From Bradyrhizobium sp. Arg816 (lineage in GTDB: Bacteria > Pseudomonadota > Alphaproteobacteria > Rhizobiales > Xanthobacteraceae), in assembly GCF_029989365.1 (NCBI RefSeq), contig NZ_JAPRAQ010000034.1, forward strand, positions 1 through 64,000: a DNA stretch of 64,000 nucleotides, written 5' to 3'. Each line of letters opens with the position of its first letter. Position 1 is the stretch's first letter. The translations under genes and the position numbers were made by a program. The notes below the pieces were generated by a model that had not been told where the DNA came from, made no database searches, and saw nothing but the letters and a program-made list of their open reading frames with translations. This document shows, in pieces, positions 19,032 to 28,595 of this stretch.

Positions 19032-19200
19032 ATGAGCCGTTTCATAATTGCGATATATCGTTTCGAGTAATCCTTGTTGCAAGCGCGTTCTCCTAGTCCT
19101 CCTCGCGGCTTTTACGATCATGTTGGCGGCACGTGACCGGCACCAGAATGGCTTCGTGCCACGCCCAACGGCATTCATGCCCCCGGTCGACGTGCCGTAA
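19032..19200 (+). pseudogene. Frameshifted small secreted or anchored peptide
   Basis: An ATG at 19032 opens MSRFIIAIYRFE and stops, while the overlapping frame carries VLLVLLAAFTIMLA followed by RDRHQNGFVPRPTAFMPP, ending at 19200. Read together with one frameshift this is a short protein with one hydrophobic helix and a Pro-rich tail. The tail matches the intact 36-residue protein at 60080-60190 (RGRHQ..., PRATLFMP), which supports the reading. Confidence 0.5.
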
Positions 19201-19230
19201 GCTAGGCACCTGCCTCTGACCGAAAACGAC

Positions 19231-19863
19231 TTGACGCACTTCATCAATATTGGGCGCACACTCAGACTCATACTTGCGACCTGCACCGCTGCTGTAGGCA
19301 GCACATCCTCCGCCCTAGCGTGGGACACCTACGTCATTCTGTTATTGAAAACTGGCGTAGCGGCACTTAAGTCCGGCAGCGCAGGCCCAAGCTCAAGGAG
19401 CCGAACGGCACACTTCGCTGGCCGCCGTCCCAAAGTGGGCGGACGACTATAAATTCAACGCCGGAAGGAAAGGACACCTACCGCTGGCATTTCGTCGACA
19501 TCGACATCGAGCGGCCGACATATGACGTCGCTCTTGATCGCAGGGATGAACACGACCAGGGAACTTGCATCCTCGAGGTCTTCCGGCGGCGATTGCGATC
19601 CTCAAAGACAATTCGCGCTCTGAGGGAGAAGGTTGCGCGCGCTGAAGCTCGTTGTCCATCTGGCTGGCGACCTGGAGCAGCGTTGCACGCAAGCGAGCAT
19701 ACGGCGATCAAGGCGGTAACAAATTGCATGTCATCTTGCTCGCGAAGCGATCCGAAGGCATGCGCGCGCCGGCATCCCACAGCATGTGTGAGGACTCTCT
19801 CGGGTCGATCTCCAGGCGTATTCGCGGGAATTTAAACTGCCTCGTCTTGGCCGGCGGCGGCTA
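19231..19863 (+). pseudogene. Decayed S1/P1-type nuclease
   Basis: A signal-peptide-like start (LRLILATCTAAVGSTSSALAW) leads to an AW junction as in zinc-dependent S1/P1 nucleases. In a second frame come WADDYKFNA and YRWHFVDIDIERPTYD, then VVHLAGDL, LHASEH, DQGGNKLHV and HSM in changing frames. These match the family order (WAD, WHFVDI, GDxHQPLHA, GGN, LHxxWD). Several frameshifts and loss of the zinc ligands mean it cannot make the enzyme. Confidence 0.75.
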
Positions 19864-20291
19864 AGGCATCGTCTGGTCGCGCTGCCCCCATTGATGCTGC
19901 GCCTCGCGTCCTGCGTGGCTCCGCGGCTCGGCTACAGGGTCGCGCACCACGGACCTCTTCGGCCCGTCCTCTGAGCATGCTCTACTTTGCCTTCCCTCTC
20001 GAAGAAGTCATTAATGCGAATGGAAATGGTGCTGTTCGTTGCTAGGATTACCTAGTCGTTCGTGAACAAGGGTTTAAGCGATTGAGCGGGAGTCTGTTTT
20101 TCGGCGGAGGGGGTGTTTGAGATTGCAAGGATTTGGAGCTCAAGACCGCCAACCCTTGCGATTTCGTTTGTGGATTTCCCTTCGTTGCGAACCATGATTC
20201 TGTGGTGCATCGGAGGGGACGATACGGCCGAAGAAGCGCAAGACGACGCGATTGAACAATCTGTTCCGGGCGCGGCTGAACCAGCATCAAC
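19864..20291. other. Junction between nuclease remnant and IS5-type element
   Basis: No gene is visible. The right part probably belongs to the insertion sequence; I could not identify a terminal inverted repeat by eye. Confidence 0.35.
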
Positions 20292-21490
20292 ATGAAGCAC
20301 GAGCTGGTTCTGCTGGCCGGCAAGATCGATTGGGACTGGATCGACGGTGAGATCGCTCCGCTTTACAGCAAGAACGGCCGGCCTGGGATCGCGACCCGCT
20401 TCATGATCGGGCTCTTGCTGCTCAAGCACATTTACGCGCTGTCCGATGAGGGGGCGTGCGACCGCTGAGTTCACGACCTAGAGTTCTTCCAGCACGCTTT
20501 CACGCACGAGCGCTCGGACCTGAGCCATTGGCGCAAGCGGCTCGGCGACAAGCTAGAGCTGCTGCTGGCCGAGAGCCTGCGGGTGGCGCACGGGGCCGGC
20601 ACGTTACGCAGCCAGGACCTCAAGCGCGTCACGGTCGCGGTGCAGCCGAAGGCCATCACCTTTCCGACCGATGCCGAGCTGCTGCATGCGGCCATCAAAG
20701 GCCTCAATCGCCTGGCGAGAAGGCACGGGGTCAGGCTCCGGCAATCCTTACGCTCGCGTGGCCAAGGCCGCCGCGATGATGGCTTCCCGCTACGCTCACG
20801 CCAAACAGTTCAGGCGGCATGAGCGACAGTTGCGCATCCTGCGTAGCAGGCTCGGCCGGATCATTCGCGACGTCCGCCGCAACATCGAGGGCCAGCCGGC
20901 ACTGGAGGAGGCCTTCGCCGTTCCGCTCGGCCGGGCCGCGCAGATTCGTTCGCGCAGCAGCGCCAGCGCGGCTGGAAGCTTTATTCCTTCCATGCTCCGG
21001 AGGTGGAGTGCATGGGCAAAGCCAAGGCCGCCGCGCCTTACGAGTTCGGCGTGAAGGCCTCCGTCGTCACCAACAATCGCCGCGCTCGGGGCGGCCTGTT
21101 CGTGCTGCACCCGAGCGCAATGCCCGACAATCCGTATGATGGGCACCCCCTGCGGGACGTCATCGTGCGCAGCGAGAAGCTCACCGGCTGTCCGATCGAG
21201 CGGGCCTATGTGGACAGGGGGTACCGCGGCCACGATGCCCAAAATCCCCGTCGCGTCTTCATCTCCGGCCAGAAGCGCGGCGTCTTCGGTCATCAAGCGC
21301 GAGCTGCGCCGTCGCTCTGCCATCGAGCCCATCATCTGGCACATGAACGCCGAAGGCGACCTCGGCCGCTGCTACCTCAAAGGCCGCGCCGGCGACGCCG
21401 CCAACGTCATCCTCTCAGCCGTCGGCCACAACTTCCGCCGCATCCTCGCCTGGCTCAAGAACTCTTGGGCCTCTTCCTGGAGTTGCGATA
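20292..21490 (+). mobile_element. Decayed IS5-family transposase
   Basis: The region starts MKHELVLLAGKIDWDWIDGE and carries IATRFMIGLLLLKHIYALSDEG, LSHWRKRLGDKLELLLAESL, YEFGVKASVVT, YVDRGYRGHDA, IKRELRRRSAIEPIIWHM and GRAGDAANVILSAVGHNFRR, the order of an IS5-group DDE transposase. It has an internal TGA near 20466 and at least three frame changes, plus an internal deletion around 20480, so it is inactive. Flanking target duplications were not found by eye. Confidence 0.88.
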
Positions 21491-21658
21491 GCGAACGCTC
21501 GCCACTCCAACACAGCTCAATCTGGCTTATTAACTCAGGAGTTGGAGCCTGTGGAGCCCAAGGTGCGGTTCATTCGGCCACTGGATCCGGATGCGAAGAA
21601 GACCGATGCCGTACCACAAGCGGCAACTATCGAGTCGCTTAACTAGTCTCGTATCGAG

Positions 21659-23917
21659 TCACCTGCGCGCCCCGCGCTCCGTTCCGGCAAAAGGAGACCC
21701 TGGATAGCCGCTAAAAGCGGAACCTAACAGGGACTTGCAGAACGCAGGCGTGAGCTTGCCGCGATGGATCACGACGTCTTCGTGACCCGCTGCAGCTCGA
21801 GCGTTCTGCCAGAGGCGATTGTAGCCGCGCTGTTCGTTGGATTTCACGTGGCAAGCGGCGAACTCGGCGTCATCCAATGTCGTTAACTGCCACGCATAGG
21901 CCGGCCGTTTCGTATGGATGTGCGCCCACATCGGATTTGGCACCGTACCATTGTCCAGTGGTGCAGGCTGCAGCTTGATCTCGAACAGCTTTCCTGGCTC
22001 GCCCTTCAACGCGTGCGGTGGCTCCAAGGGAGCCAACTCCTCGGCCGCCTGCAACCGTTCGAGGTACTTCTGCGAGGGAAACGCATAGGTCTTCATGCAA
22101 TCGATCTCGATCGAAGCCTTTTGCGCCTTCGAAGTACGTGCCTGCCCCTTAACCTCCGACCACATCGCCTTGAGGCGGACTATTTTTTTTTGCACTTCGG
22201 GCACTTGCATAGGCGTGAGTAGGACGCGTCGGCGATGTTCGTCCAGCGCGGATACACAGGCCTCAATCTCCGCGGATTGGCTGTGCAGCCGCTCAACCAC
22301 GGTGTCCACGACGTGCTCGGCATCTTCGGGCTTCATGTGGCGCGCTTGCGAAATGGCTCTTTGCTCACTGGGCAGATCGAATTGCAAGAGTTCGTCCAAT
22401 CGCGCGAGCAGGCGCGTCAGTGTCTCCTTCGATGGCGCAGTCTGCCATATCGCCAAGTGTTCCCTCGCCGACGATGACATCCTCGTATGCGCCTCCTCCG
22501 CGCTCGCGAGTTTCTTCGTGCCCAGATCCGAGAGCACAATAACCTTGGTGGTTCGCGTCGTGTCGGCGTCGGGCCTAGCGAGCTGCGGCTCGGGCTGCCC
22601 GGCCGCCGAACTCCCCGCACCTCCGGCCTGCCTGCGCTTGCCCTTCCCTTTCCTGCGCGCCGGACTGCCTTCGGCCGCCGGGTCGTTACCGGCAGCGTCG
22701 GCCGGTAACGCAAGGCCAGCCCCCGTTGGCGGTGCAATGATGGCTGGTGTCTTCGGCTGCACTGCTAGCAGGCGCATGACCTCATGGGCGGTGACCCACG
22801 ATCCTTCCACGATCTGATCCAACAGATCCAACGGAAGCTCGGGACTTGCTTCCTTATTCCTTAGCTCGGCAACCATGTTAGGCAACGCCGACGCAAATTC
22901 CGATAGCCGCTCCAAGACCCCTTCCAGAACGGCGCAGTGCTCTGCGTCGAGGGCTTGTCCTTTGCTGTGCAGAACAGCGTCGCCCGTTGAGAGGAATGCC
23001 GGAACAACATCGCCCATGAAGGTTCCGAGTAGACGTGCCCGACCGTTCTCACCCAAGAGAATTTGCCTGACGGCCGGGTCGAGCGTGCTCGCGTGCGACT
23101 CAATCATGACCCGCGCGAGAAGGACTTGCGATTGCAGATGCACGCACCTCGTGTTCAGTGCCCAGCCGGTATGCAGCCGTAGTGTCGCCTGTTCAGCCTG
23201 TCGAATTTCGGCCGTTGCACTTGGCAAGTTGGCAGTGGCTGCGCAGACGGACTGCATACGTTCAGAGCGCAATGCCTTCTTTTCCCACCACTCCGTGCAG
23301 GCCAAATAGTGTTTCGCCGCACTGGAAGCCGCTCGGATCAGTTGGTCGGGCGGAGCATTGGATTGGCGCATCCGCTCGAGTATCTTTCCCGCATTCTCCC
23401 TACGCTGCTCCAAGGCGTAGATAGTCGGTGCGGCCAGCGCATTGCATTCGTTTCCCGCATCCAGAGTCCGGTCACGAACTCGGCGAGCCTGATCTTCGGA
23501 CAGAATGCTGCGCGCCACATCTGGAGACAGGCTCGCGTAGTAGTCCAGAACTGCTGCGCCTGCTTTGACAACCTGATCGATCAGCTCTTGCGCCTCAGAC
23601 GAGCTCTGAGCGCCCATCGCAGCACTGTGGCAAGCATCAAGTTCCTCAAGCAGGCTGTCCATATTGTGTTTCGCTGCGTTGATCCCCTCGCCGCTTGAGG
23701 AAATGGGGACAGCCACACCCGAACCTGAGGGCACGCTCGCGAGCGTCGCCATTCTATCTTCAGGCGCTAACCGCATCCGCTCCACGACGGAGTTGAAAAC
23801 TCGGTGGCCTTCCGCAGGAACAAAATTTGGCTCCGAATGCGCACTGCTCGATCCCGACGTGCTGTCGGCTCCTGCAGCCCCAACATGCGGTTCGCCAGGT
23901 CGGCCAATGCCCGTCAT
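21659..23917 (-). CDS. Candidate type III secreted effector, large helical protein
   Basis: I do not recognise a named family. The 752-residue protein starts MTGIGRPGEPHVGAAGADST, a Ser/Gly/Ala-rich, uncharged beginning typical of type III signals. The body (~100-380) is helical and charged, then comes a flexible Pro/Ala/Gly region with a basic patch RRKGKGKRR at residues ~421-429, a second helical region, and a compact C-terminal domain (~640-745: WAHIHTKRPAYAWQLTTLDD, then HVKSNEQRG). I chose ATG at 23917 because GGGAG precedes it; the upstream frame to 24007 lacks one. It has no membrane helix or enzyme motif and stands alone among decayed DNA. No clear tts box was found within 500 bases. 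Effector status is inference. Confidence 0.6.
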   Translation of the reverse strand: MTGIGRPGEPHVGAAGADSTSGSSSAHSEPNFVPAEGHRVFNSVVERMRLAPEDRMATLASVPSGSGVAVPISSSGEGINAAKHNMDSLLEELDACHSAAMGAQSSSEAQELIDQVVKAGAAVLDYYASLSPDVARSILSEDQARRVRDRTLDAGNECNALAAPTIYALEQRRENAGKILERMRQSNAPPDQLIRAASSAAKHYLACTEWWEKKALRSERMQSVCAATANLPSATAEIRQAEQATLRLHTGWALNTRCVHLQSQVLLARVMIESHASTLDPAVRQILLGENGRARLLGTFMGDVVPAFLSTGDAVLHSKGQALDAEHCAVLEGVLERLSEFASALPNMVAELRNKEASPELPLDLLDQIVEGSWVTAHEVMRLLAVQPKTPAIIAPPTGAGLALPADAAGNDPAAEGSPARRKGKGKRRQAGGAGSSAAGQPEPQLARPDADTTRTTKVIVLSDLGTKKLASAEEAHTRMSSSAREHLAIWQTAPSKETLTRLLARLDELLQFDLPSEQRAISQARHMKPEDAEHVVDTVVERLHSQSAEIEACVSALDEHRRRVLLTPMQVPEVQKKIVRLKAMWSEVKGQARTSKAQKASIEIDCMKTYAFPSQKYLERLQAAEELAPLEPPHALKGEPGKLFEIKLQPAPLDNGTVPNPMWAHIHTKRPAYAWQLTTLDDAEFAACHVKSNEQRGYNRLWQNARAAAGHEDVVIHRGKLTPAFCKSLLGSAFSGYPGSPFAGTERGARR

Positions 23918-24379
23918 TTCCATCTCCCATACGGTCAACAATGCCAGCGTCCCTGGATAGGCCGCCTTGCTGACGGTTGGCTGACGAAGGATGCTCTCCG
24001 GATGCACAACCCCGCCGCCCGAGTTCCAATTTCATGGAAGCTGTTGCGGGGCTGAGGCAGCAATATGGGATGGCCCATAAGGTAGGGGATCGTCGATTGT
24101 AGCGCCTGTCCGCATTCCGTTGCCTCGCCGTGACCAGTATGGAAATGTGCGCTGCCACCAAAGTCATTCCCGAATACCGAAAGCCGTCGAGCATGGCGAA
24201 CCGAGGGTCGATTTTCAGACTTTCGGCAGCAGCAAAGCTCTTACTAACCGGGAGGACATGCTATTGTTCGACCAAAGAGTTTCGGGTCCAACAATGCGTA
24301 GATCTGGCTCGATGTGGAACGTTCCGTCAAGACAACCTCTTCTTCTCGCGTTCGAGTGAGCAGAACTTACGTTGTGCAA
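23918..24379. other. 5' region of the candidate effector
   Basis: Long untranslated or promoter region without a convincing gene. It ends upstream in the perfect palindrome at 24380-24398. Confidence 0.35.
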
Positions 24380-24398
24380 GTCCTATTCAGAATAGGAC
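24380..24398. promoter_or_regulatory. Perfect 9-bp palindrome
   Basis: GTCCTATTC-A-GAATAGGAC is an exact inverted repeat with a one-base centre. No T-run follows on either strand, so it looks more like a protein-binding site than a terminator. It lies about 460 bases 5' of the candidate effector start. Confidence 0.45.
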
Positions 24399-24501
24399 CT
24401 CGCCGAGGATGCTGCCCAGTTAAGCGCACTTAGAATACGCTCATAAAAATAACGCAGTGAGTGTGCCAAGCACACCGAGCGCCAATCCGATATCGGCGAA
24501 C

Positions 24502-24765
24502 CTACCATTGGCCCGTCTCGAAACAGCAGAAGCGTGAGAATCGGTTACACCACCAAAATTGCTCCCACCGATATCGCGATATGCAGATATTTTCGAGATG
24601 CATATATCCCAGTGCATATCCGAAGACGAGAAGGATACCGCCGAAGGGTATCAGCAGAAACATCGGCAAGAGCGTTGTCAGGTCCCCGCCGGCCTTTCCA
24701 AACTGCTTTGAGGCAATCAACGCTGCGATTATCGAAAGCGTTACTCCAAAGAAAATGGCGACCAC
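24502..24765 (-). pseudogene. Fragment of a small two-helix membrane protein
   Basis: MVAIFFGVTLSIIAALIA and MFLLIPFGGILLVFGYALGY are two good membrane segments. After YMHLE the natural continuation (LHIAISVGAILVV, then ILTLLLFRDG) lies in another frame with a stop, so the 3' part appears frameshifted. Family unknown; probably a decayed inner-membrane protein. Confidence 0.45.
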
Positions 24766-24913
24766 CGCTCAATCTTCAATGCTGAACTCATCGCCTGACG
24801 TATCGAAAGCGCTGTCAAGGTGGTTTCCAATCAATGGACTGCATCTCCTGGCTGCCTTGGACAGCTTGGACGTCGATCTACACGATGCATGCACATGATC
24901 CGAGGACGGCGGC

Positions 24914-25485
24914 ATGAGCCTGAACACGACCGCGGTCCGGATCAAGGTGACCTCAAGGATGTGAAACCGAAGGTGATGCGATGCCTTGTCGTGCCGCTCA
25001 CGCTGCGCCTTGATCGGCTGCATCTGACGCTTCAGGCGGCGTTTGGCTGGACGAACAGCCATCTCTTCGAGTTCCTAGCCGGCGAAGGACGTCGGGGTAT
25101 CCCTGATTCCGAAGGAGATTTTGGCAATCAGCCCATCGATGCATCGCAAGACGCGGCTCTTCAATATCGTTCAGGAGACCGGCGCGAAGACGATCCACTA
25201 TCTCTATGACTTCGGTGACAGCTGAGGCCAAGTGATCAAACTCGAAAAATGGGTCGACACCACGACGATAGAGGGACTTCCCTCCTGCTCGAGGACGTCG
25301 GCGGTGCACCCGGCTATGCCAAATACCTTGATGCCAGCGGCGACCTTACTCATCTGGAACATGAAAATATGCGCCGGCCCCCACAGTTCGATCCCAACGT
25401 CGTCGCCCCGAAGATGCTCGAGGCCGCCGTCAACGCATTGTCCAAAATTTGGAAGCCGCGGCGTCGCGGCACGCGGCTCAAATAG
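24914..25485 (+). pseudogene. Decayed plasmid pRiA4b ORF-3 family gene
   Basis: Pieces of the family appear in order but in changing frames: VRIKVT, KPKVMRCLVVP, LHLTLQAAFGWTNSHLFEF, TIHYLYDFGDS followed by a stop, IKLEKWVDTTT, EDVGGAPGYAKYLD and FDPNVVAPKMLEAAVNALS. Normal members of ~200 residues often sit on plasmids and near mobile elements. Two or more frameshifts, a stop and a small deletion make this copy non-functional. Confidence 0.8.
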
Positions 25486-25971
25486 ATGTCAAGCGTCAAT
25501 CATCAAAAGGGCCGCAGAGCTACGCTTACAGTCCGCTTACCGGTCTGGCAAGCCAAAGTCGGCAATGAAGAGGCGAGGAACTTCAGCTCGCTCACTTCAG
25601 CCGGAGTGAGTTTCGGGCTGACGGACCGCAGCGCTTGTCTTGCCGCTTTGGGACCAACCCAGGCAAGCGCGCGCACGCTCGACGGCTAGCGAGGGATAGC
25701 TGCCAACCTGGCGCATGCTTGAGCTCCACCATCTGCTTGCCGATGTAAAGCTCACGAGAAGGACCGGACGTTATAGCATCCCAACGGAGCAATCGCGGTT
25801 GCTGCCACAGACCAGATAACAGCAGACCTCCTCAGCATTCCCGAGGTCCTCACTTAACGAGTAACGCACATTTGCGCTGTATGAAGTCCAACATCAGCGG
25901 AACAGGCAGCCGCAATAGTGCGGCCGGCACCGGCCAGAGGAATCGAGTTCAGAACTGTCGAAGAGCTCAAG
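25486..25971. other. 3' flank of the rtx operon
   Basis: No gene is visible. I looked for a minus-strand terminator after the glutamine-synthetase-like gene and did not find a clear hairpin with a T-run. Confidence 0.4.
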
Positions 25972-27309
25972 CTAAATGATCTCGAAGTATCTCCGACGTT
26001 CAAAGTCGGTGACCCGATGTTGAACGGCTTCCCACTCCCAACGGCGCGAGCAAGAAAACGCTTCAACAAACCTTTCTCCGAACACATCACTTGCCGCTGC
26101 AGACTCTGCAAACCGAGAAGTTGCCTCTGATAGGCTTTGAGGCAGTCTCGCGGACGGACGACACATTTCCGCGCTTGCATCACCGACGATCGAAGCCGGT
26201 AGTACCGGACCTGTCTCGACACCCAATATTCCCGAACCAATCGCACATGCGAGCGCGAGATATGGGTTCAGGTCTGCGCCAGGCAGCCTATACTCCAGGC
26301 GATGGGCAGATGGCTCTCCCGGAATGGCGCGAACCGCGCAGGAGCGGTTGTCAACTCCCCAGCTTGGACAGATTGGTGCCCAGCAGCCAGGTACCAATCT
26401 CTTGTAGCTGTTGAAGTTCGGCGCAGCGAGCACACAGAAGTCATTCATGTATTCTAGTTGTCCGGCGATGAATTGCCTCATAAGTTTCGAGACGTTGCCG
26501 AACGCATCACTGTCGTAAAACGCATTCTGACTATCCGAGGACATCGAGATGTGAATATGCCCGGACTGCCCGGGCCATTCCTCGGAAACCTTGGCCATAA
26601 ATGTAGCCATCATGCCTCGCGTTTGCGCCCAGGCCTTTATCATCGACTTGAATATGGTTGCTCGATCGGCAGCTTCCAGCGCATCACAATGACGAAGTGA
26701 CGCTTCGACCACGCCAGGTCCCGTTTCAAAGTGCAGTCCGCTGAGAGGTATTCTAGCCTTGTCACAAAGCGCCAAGATCTCATCGAACAGCTCATGTTGC
26801 GCGACAGAGCGCGCAATTGAGTAGCCGAACGGGCCGCGAGTTAAAGGAGTCCATTCGCCGAACGGCTTTTCTTCAATCGTGTCTGCGTTCTCCTTAAACA
26901 GCATGAATTCAAACTCGAACCCGGCAGTGCAGTCGTATCCGTGTTCAGCAGCCCTTCGCAGGACCTTACGCAGAATACCGCGCGGGCAGATGTTCTCATG
27001 TGCGCCCGTGAACTCCGCGAGGTAGAGATATTGATCGCCAAGATGAGACACCGAACGGCCGGTGCCTGACAGAATACGCAGGTCAGCATCTCCGAACGCT
27101 GATAGCGGCTTTTGCGTGAAACTGGCCGGAATGACCCGGTCCGTACAATCCCACGCCAGCACCGCTTCAGAGAACTTGATAACTTTATCTCCCTCCGAGA
27201 GATCTTCACCCAAGACGTGTTTGCCTCGCAGAACGCCATCGAAGTCGCTTACGCCGACCATCGCCGCGCGGGCTGGATTCGCTCCGGTCAACCTGGGATC
27301 AGTTGGCAT
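25972..27309 (-). CDS. rtxG: Glutamine synthetase-like ligase of the rtx operon
   Basis: The 445-residue protein has the catalytic landmarks of the glutamine synthetase fold: GFEFEFMLF (metal-binding Glu), GHIHISM, NSYKRLVPGCWAP and RLEYRLPGADLNPYLALA. It is closer to the gamma-glutamyl-amine ligase type than to GlnA. Its ATG overlaps the stop of the ATP-grasp gene, so it is the last gene of the rtx operon. A role in gamma-glutamylating serinol, an intermediate, or the finished toxin is inference. The symbol follows the known order rtxACDEFG and is from memory. Confidence 0.85.
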   Translation of the reverse strand: MPTDPRLTGANPARAAMVGVSDFDGVLRGKHVLGEDLSEGDKVIKFSEAVLAWDCTDRVIPASFTQKPLSAFGDADLRILSGTGRSVSHLGDQYLYLAEFTGAHENICPRGILRKVLRRAAEHGYDCTAGFEFEFMLFKENADTIEEKPFGEWTPLTRGPFGYSIARSVAQHELFDEILALCDKARIPLSGLHFETGPGVVEASLRHCDALEAADRATIFKSMIKAWAQTRGMMATFMAKVSEEWPGQSGHIHISMSSDSQNAFYDSDAFGNVSKLMRQFIAGQLEYMNDFCVLAAPNFNSYKRLVPGCWAPICPSWGVDNRSCAVRAIPGEPSAHRLEYRLPGADLNPYLALACAIGSGILGVETGPVLPASIVGDASAEMCRPSARLPQSLSEATSRFAESAAASDVFGERFVEAFSCSRRWEWEAVQHRVTDFERRRYFEII

Positions 27310-28595
27310 TAGTCGCAGTCCTGCATCACTAAATCGAACACCTGGTCCATCCGCATTGCTCGCAACTTGCGATAGTCACTCTCAAGCTGAGTCAAGTCGC
27401 TATTCACGAGATAAACGATGCCTGGTGTTGACGCCAAGTCGATCGTGGGAACTAGCTCTTGACCAATCGGAACGAATGCAATGGCGTCCGCGAAGCTCGG
27501 GAGCTTGCGGATGGCTTCGAGTCCCGGGTAACCGGCAACGACACCGCCCATATCTGAGATCAGCGAGACGCAAAGTGCGTGAGCCTGCCGCTTGTAGGGC
27601 CCGCGCAGCCTCATATGTTCAGCAAAGCCCTTGGGATCTGCGTAGCGCCAGGCCGTCAGGGTCATATGGTTGTGCCCCAACGACATCGTTCGTGCTTTTG
27701 CCGACATGGTCCCTTGAAGCCTCGCTCCGAAGTCCACCAGGACCGGTCCCCGATGATCGACGATGATCTCAGCATGAGCCGGTCCGTGGACGATCTGTAG
27801 TGCCTGCAACGCACGCACCAAGTAGTCGGACAGTTCCTGAACGATTGGTTCGCTGCCCTCCAACAATCTCTCAAGTGAGCAGACCGATGATGCCCTCTCA
27901 ATAGGCACCGTGTCATAGGTCCAGGCCTCCGTAACGAAGGCTTCCCCGTCGATCGAGATGGCATTTACGGTATATTGCTGGCCGTTTATTTTTTCTTGCC
28001 CAAGGGCAAAACGATTCAACGCTCCGACACGGTTCGTCTTCCCGACAATTGCGCTTAGAGCCCGGCGAATATCAGCATCTGTTGAGCAAAAGAATACATC
28101 CTCGGTACCCGTACTGTTCAGAGGCTTGATCACGATCTGATCGAACTTCGCTTCGCGCTTCCAGCTCGCGATCTCTACAGGACTGTCGGACACGACTTGT
28201 CTGATCGATCGCACGCCCGCGGAGGTCAGCGCGCAAGACAATCGCGCTTTGTCACGCCGAGCAGCGGATAGCGCGGTCCCATTTGATGGTAAGCCCAGCC
28301 GCTCCGACAAAGAATCGGCGAGTTCAACTCCGGTCTCGCAGCCCGCGATAACGAACTCCAATTCCCGGCCATGGAGAGCCTGGAGATGATATTCAACGAT
28401 GTCGTCGTACCCCATGCGCTCGCTGGGGCGAATGACTTCATCATACAGATCCGCATTAAAATGCGATTGGAATATGGGCGGAATCTGTGCAGCCGACATC
28501 ACATGCACCGTTCCAATTCCATAGCGCTTGAACTCTTCCGGTAGGTATCGGCCGGTAGAGTATGCGTCTACGATTACACAATTCCGTTCTTTCAT
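27309..28595 (-). CDS. rtxF: ATP-grasp ligase of the rtx operon
   Basis: The 428-residue product (ATG 28595, MKERNCVIVDAYSTG) has an N-terminal Rossmann-like domain, an ATP-grasp core (FDQIVIKPLNSTGTEDV, then VHGPAHAEIIVDHRGPVLVDFGARLQG with the metal-binding residues) and a C-terminal lid. Enzymes of this family form amide or peptide bonds between a carboxyl and an amine. The start overlaps the transporter stop as ATGA; a longer frame to 28838 is an antisense-like extension inside that gene. Substrate unknown. It may ligate an amino acid to an intermediate or detoxify the product. Confidence 0.85.
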   Translation of the reverse strand: MKERNCVIVDAYSTGRYLPEEFKRYGIGTVHVMSAAQIPPIFQSHFNADLYDEVIRPSERMGYDDIVEYHLQALHGRELEFVIAGCETGVELADSLSERLGLPSNGTALSAARRDKARLSCALTSAGVRSIRQVVSDSPVEIASWKREAKFDQIVIKPLNSTGTEDVFFCSTDADIRRALSAIVGKTNRVGALNRFALGQEKINGQQYTVNAISIDGEAFVTEAWTYDTVPIERASSVCSLERLLEGSEPIVQELSDYLVRALQALQIVHGPAHAEIIVDHRGPVLVDFGARLQGTMSAKARTMSLGHNHMTLTAWRYADPKGFAEHMRLRGPYKRQAHALCVSLISDMGGVVAGYPGLEAIRKLPSFADAIAFVPIGQELVPTIDLASTPGIVYLVNSDLTQLESDYRKLRAMRMDQVFDLVMQDCD

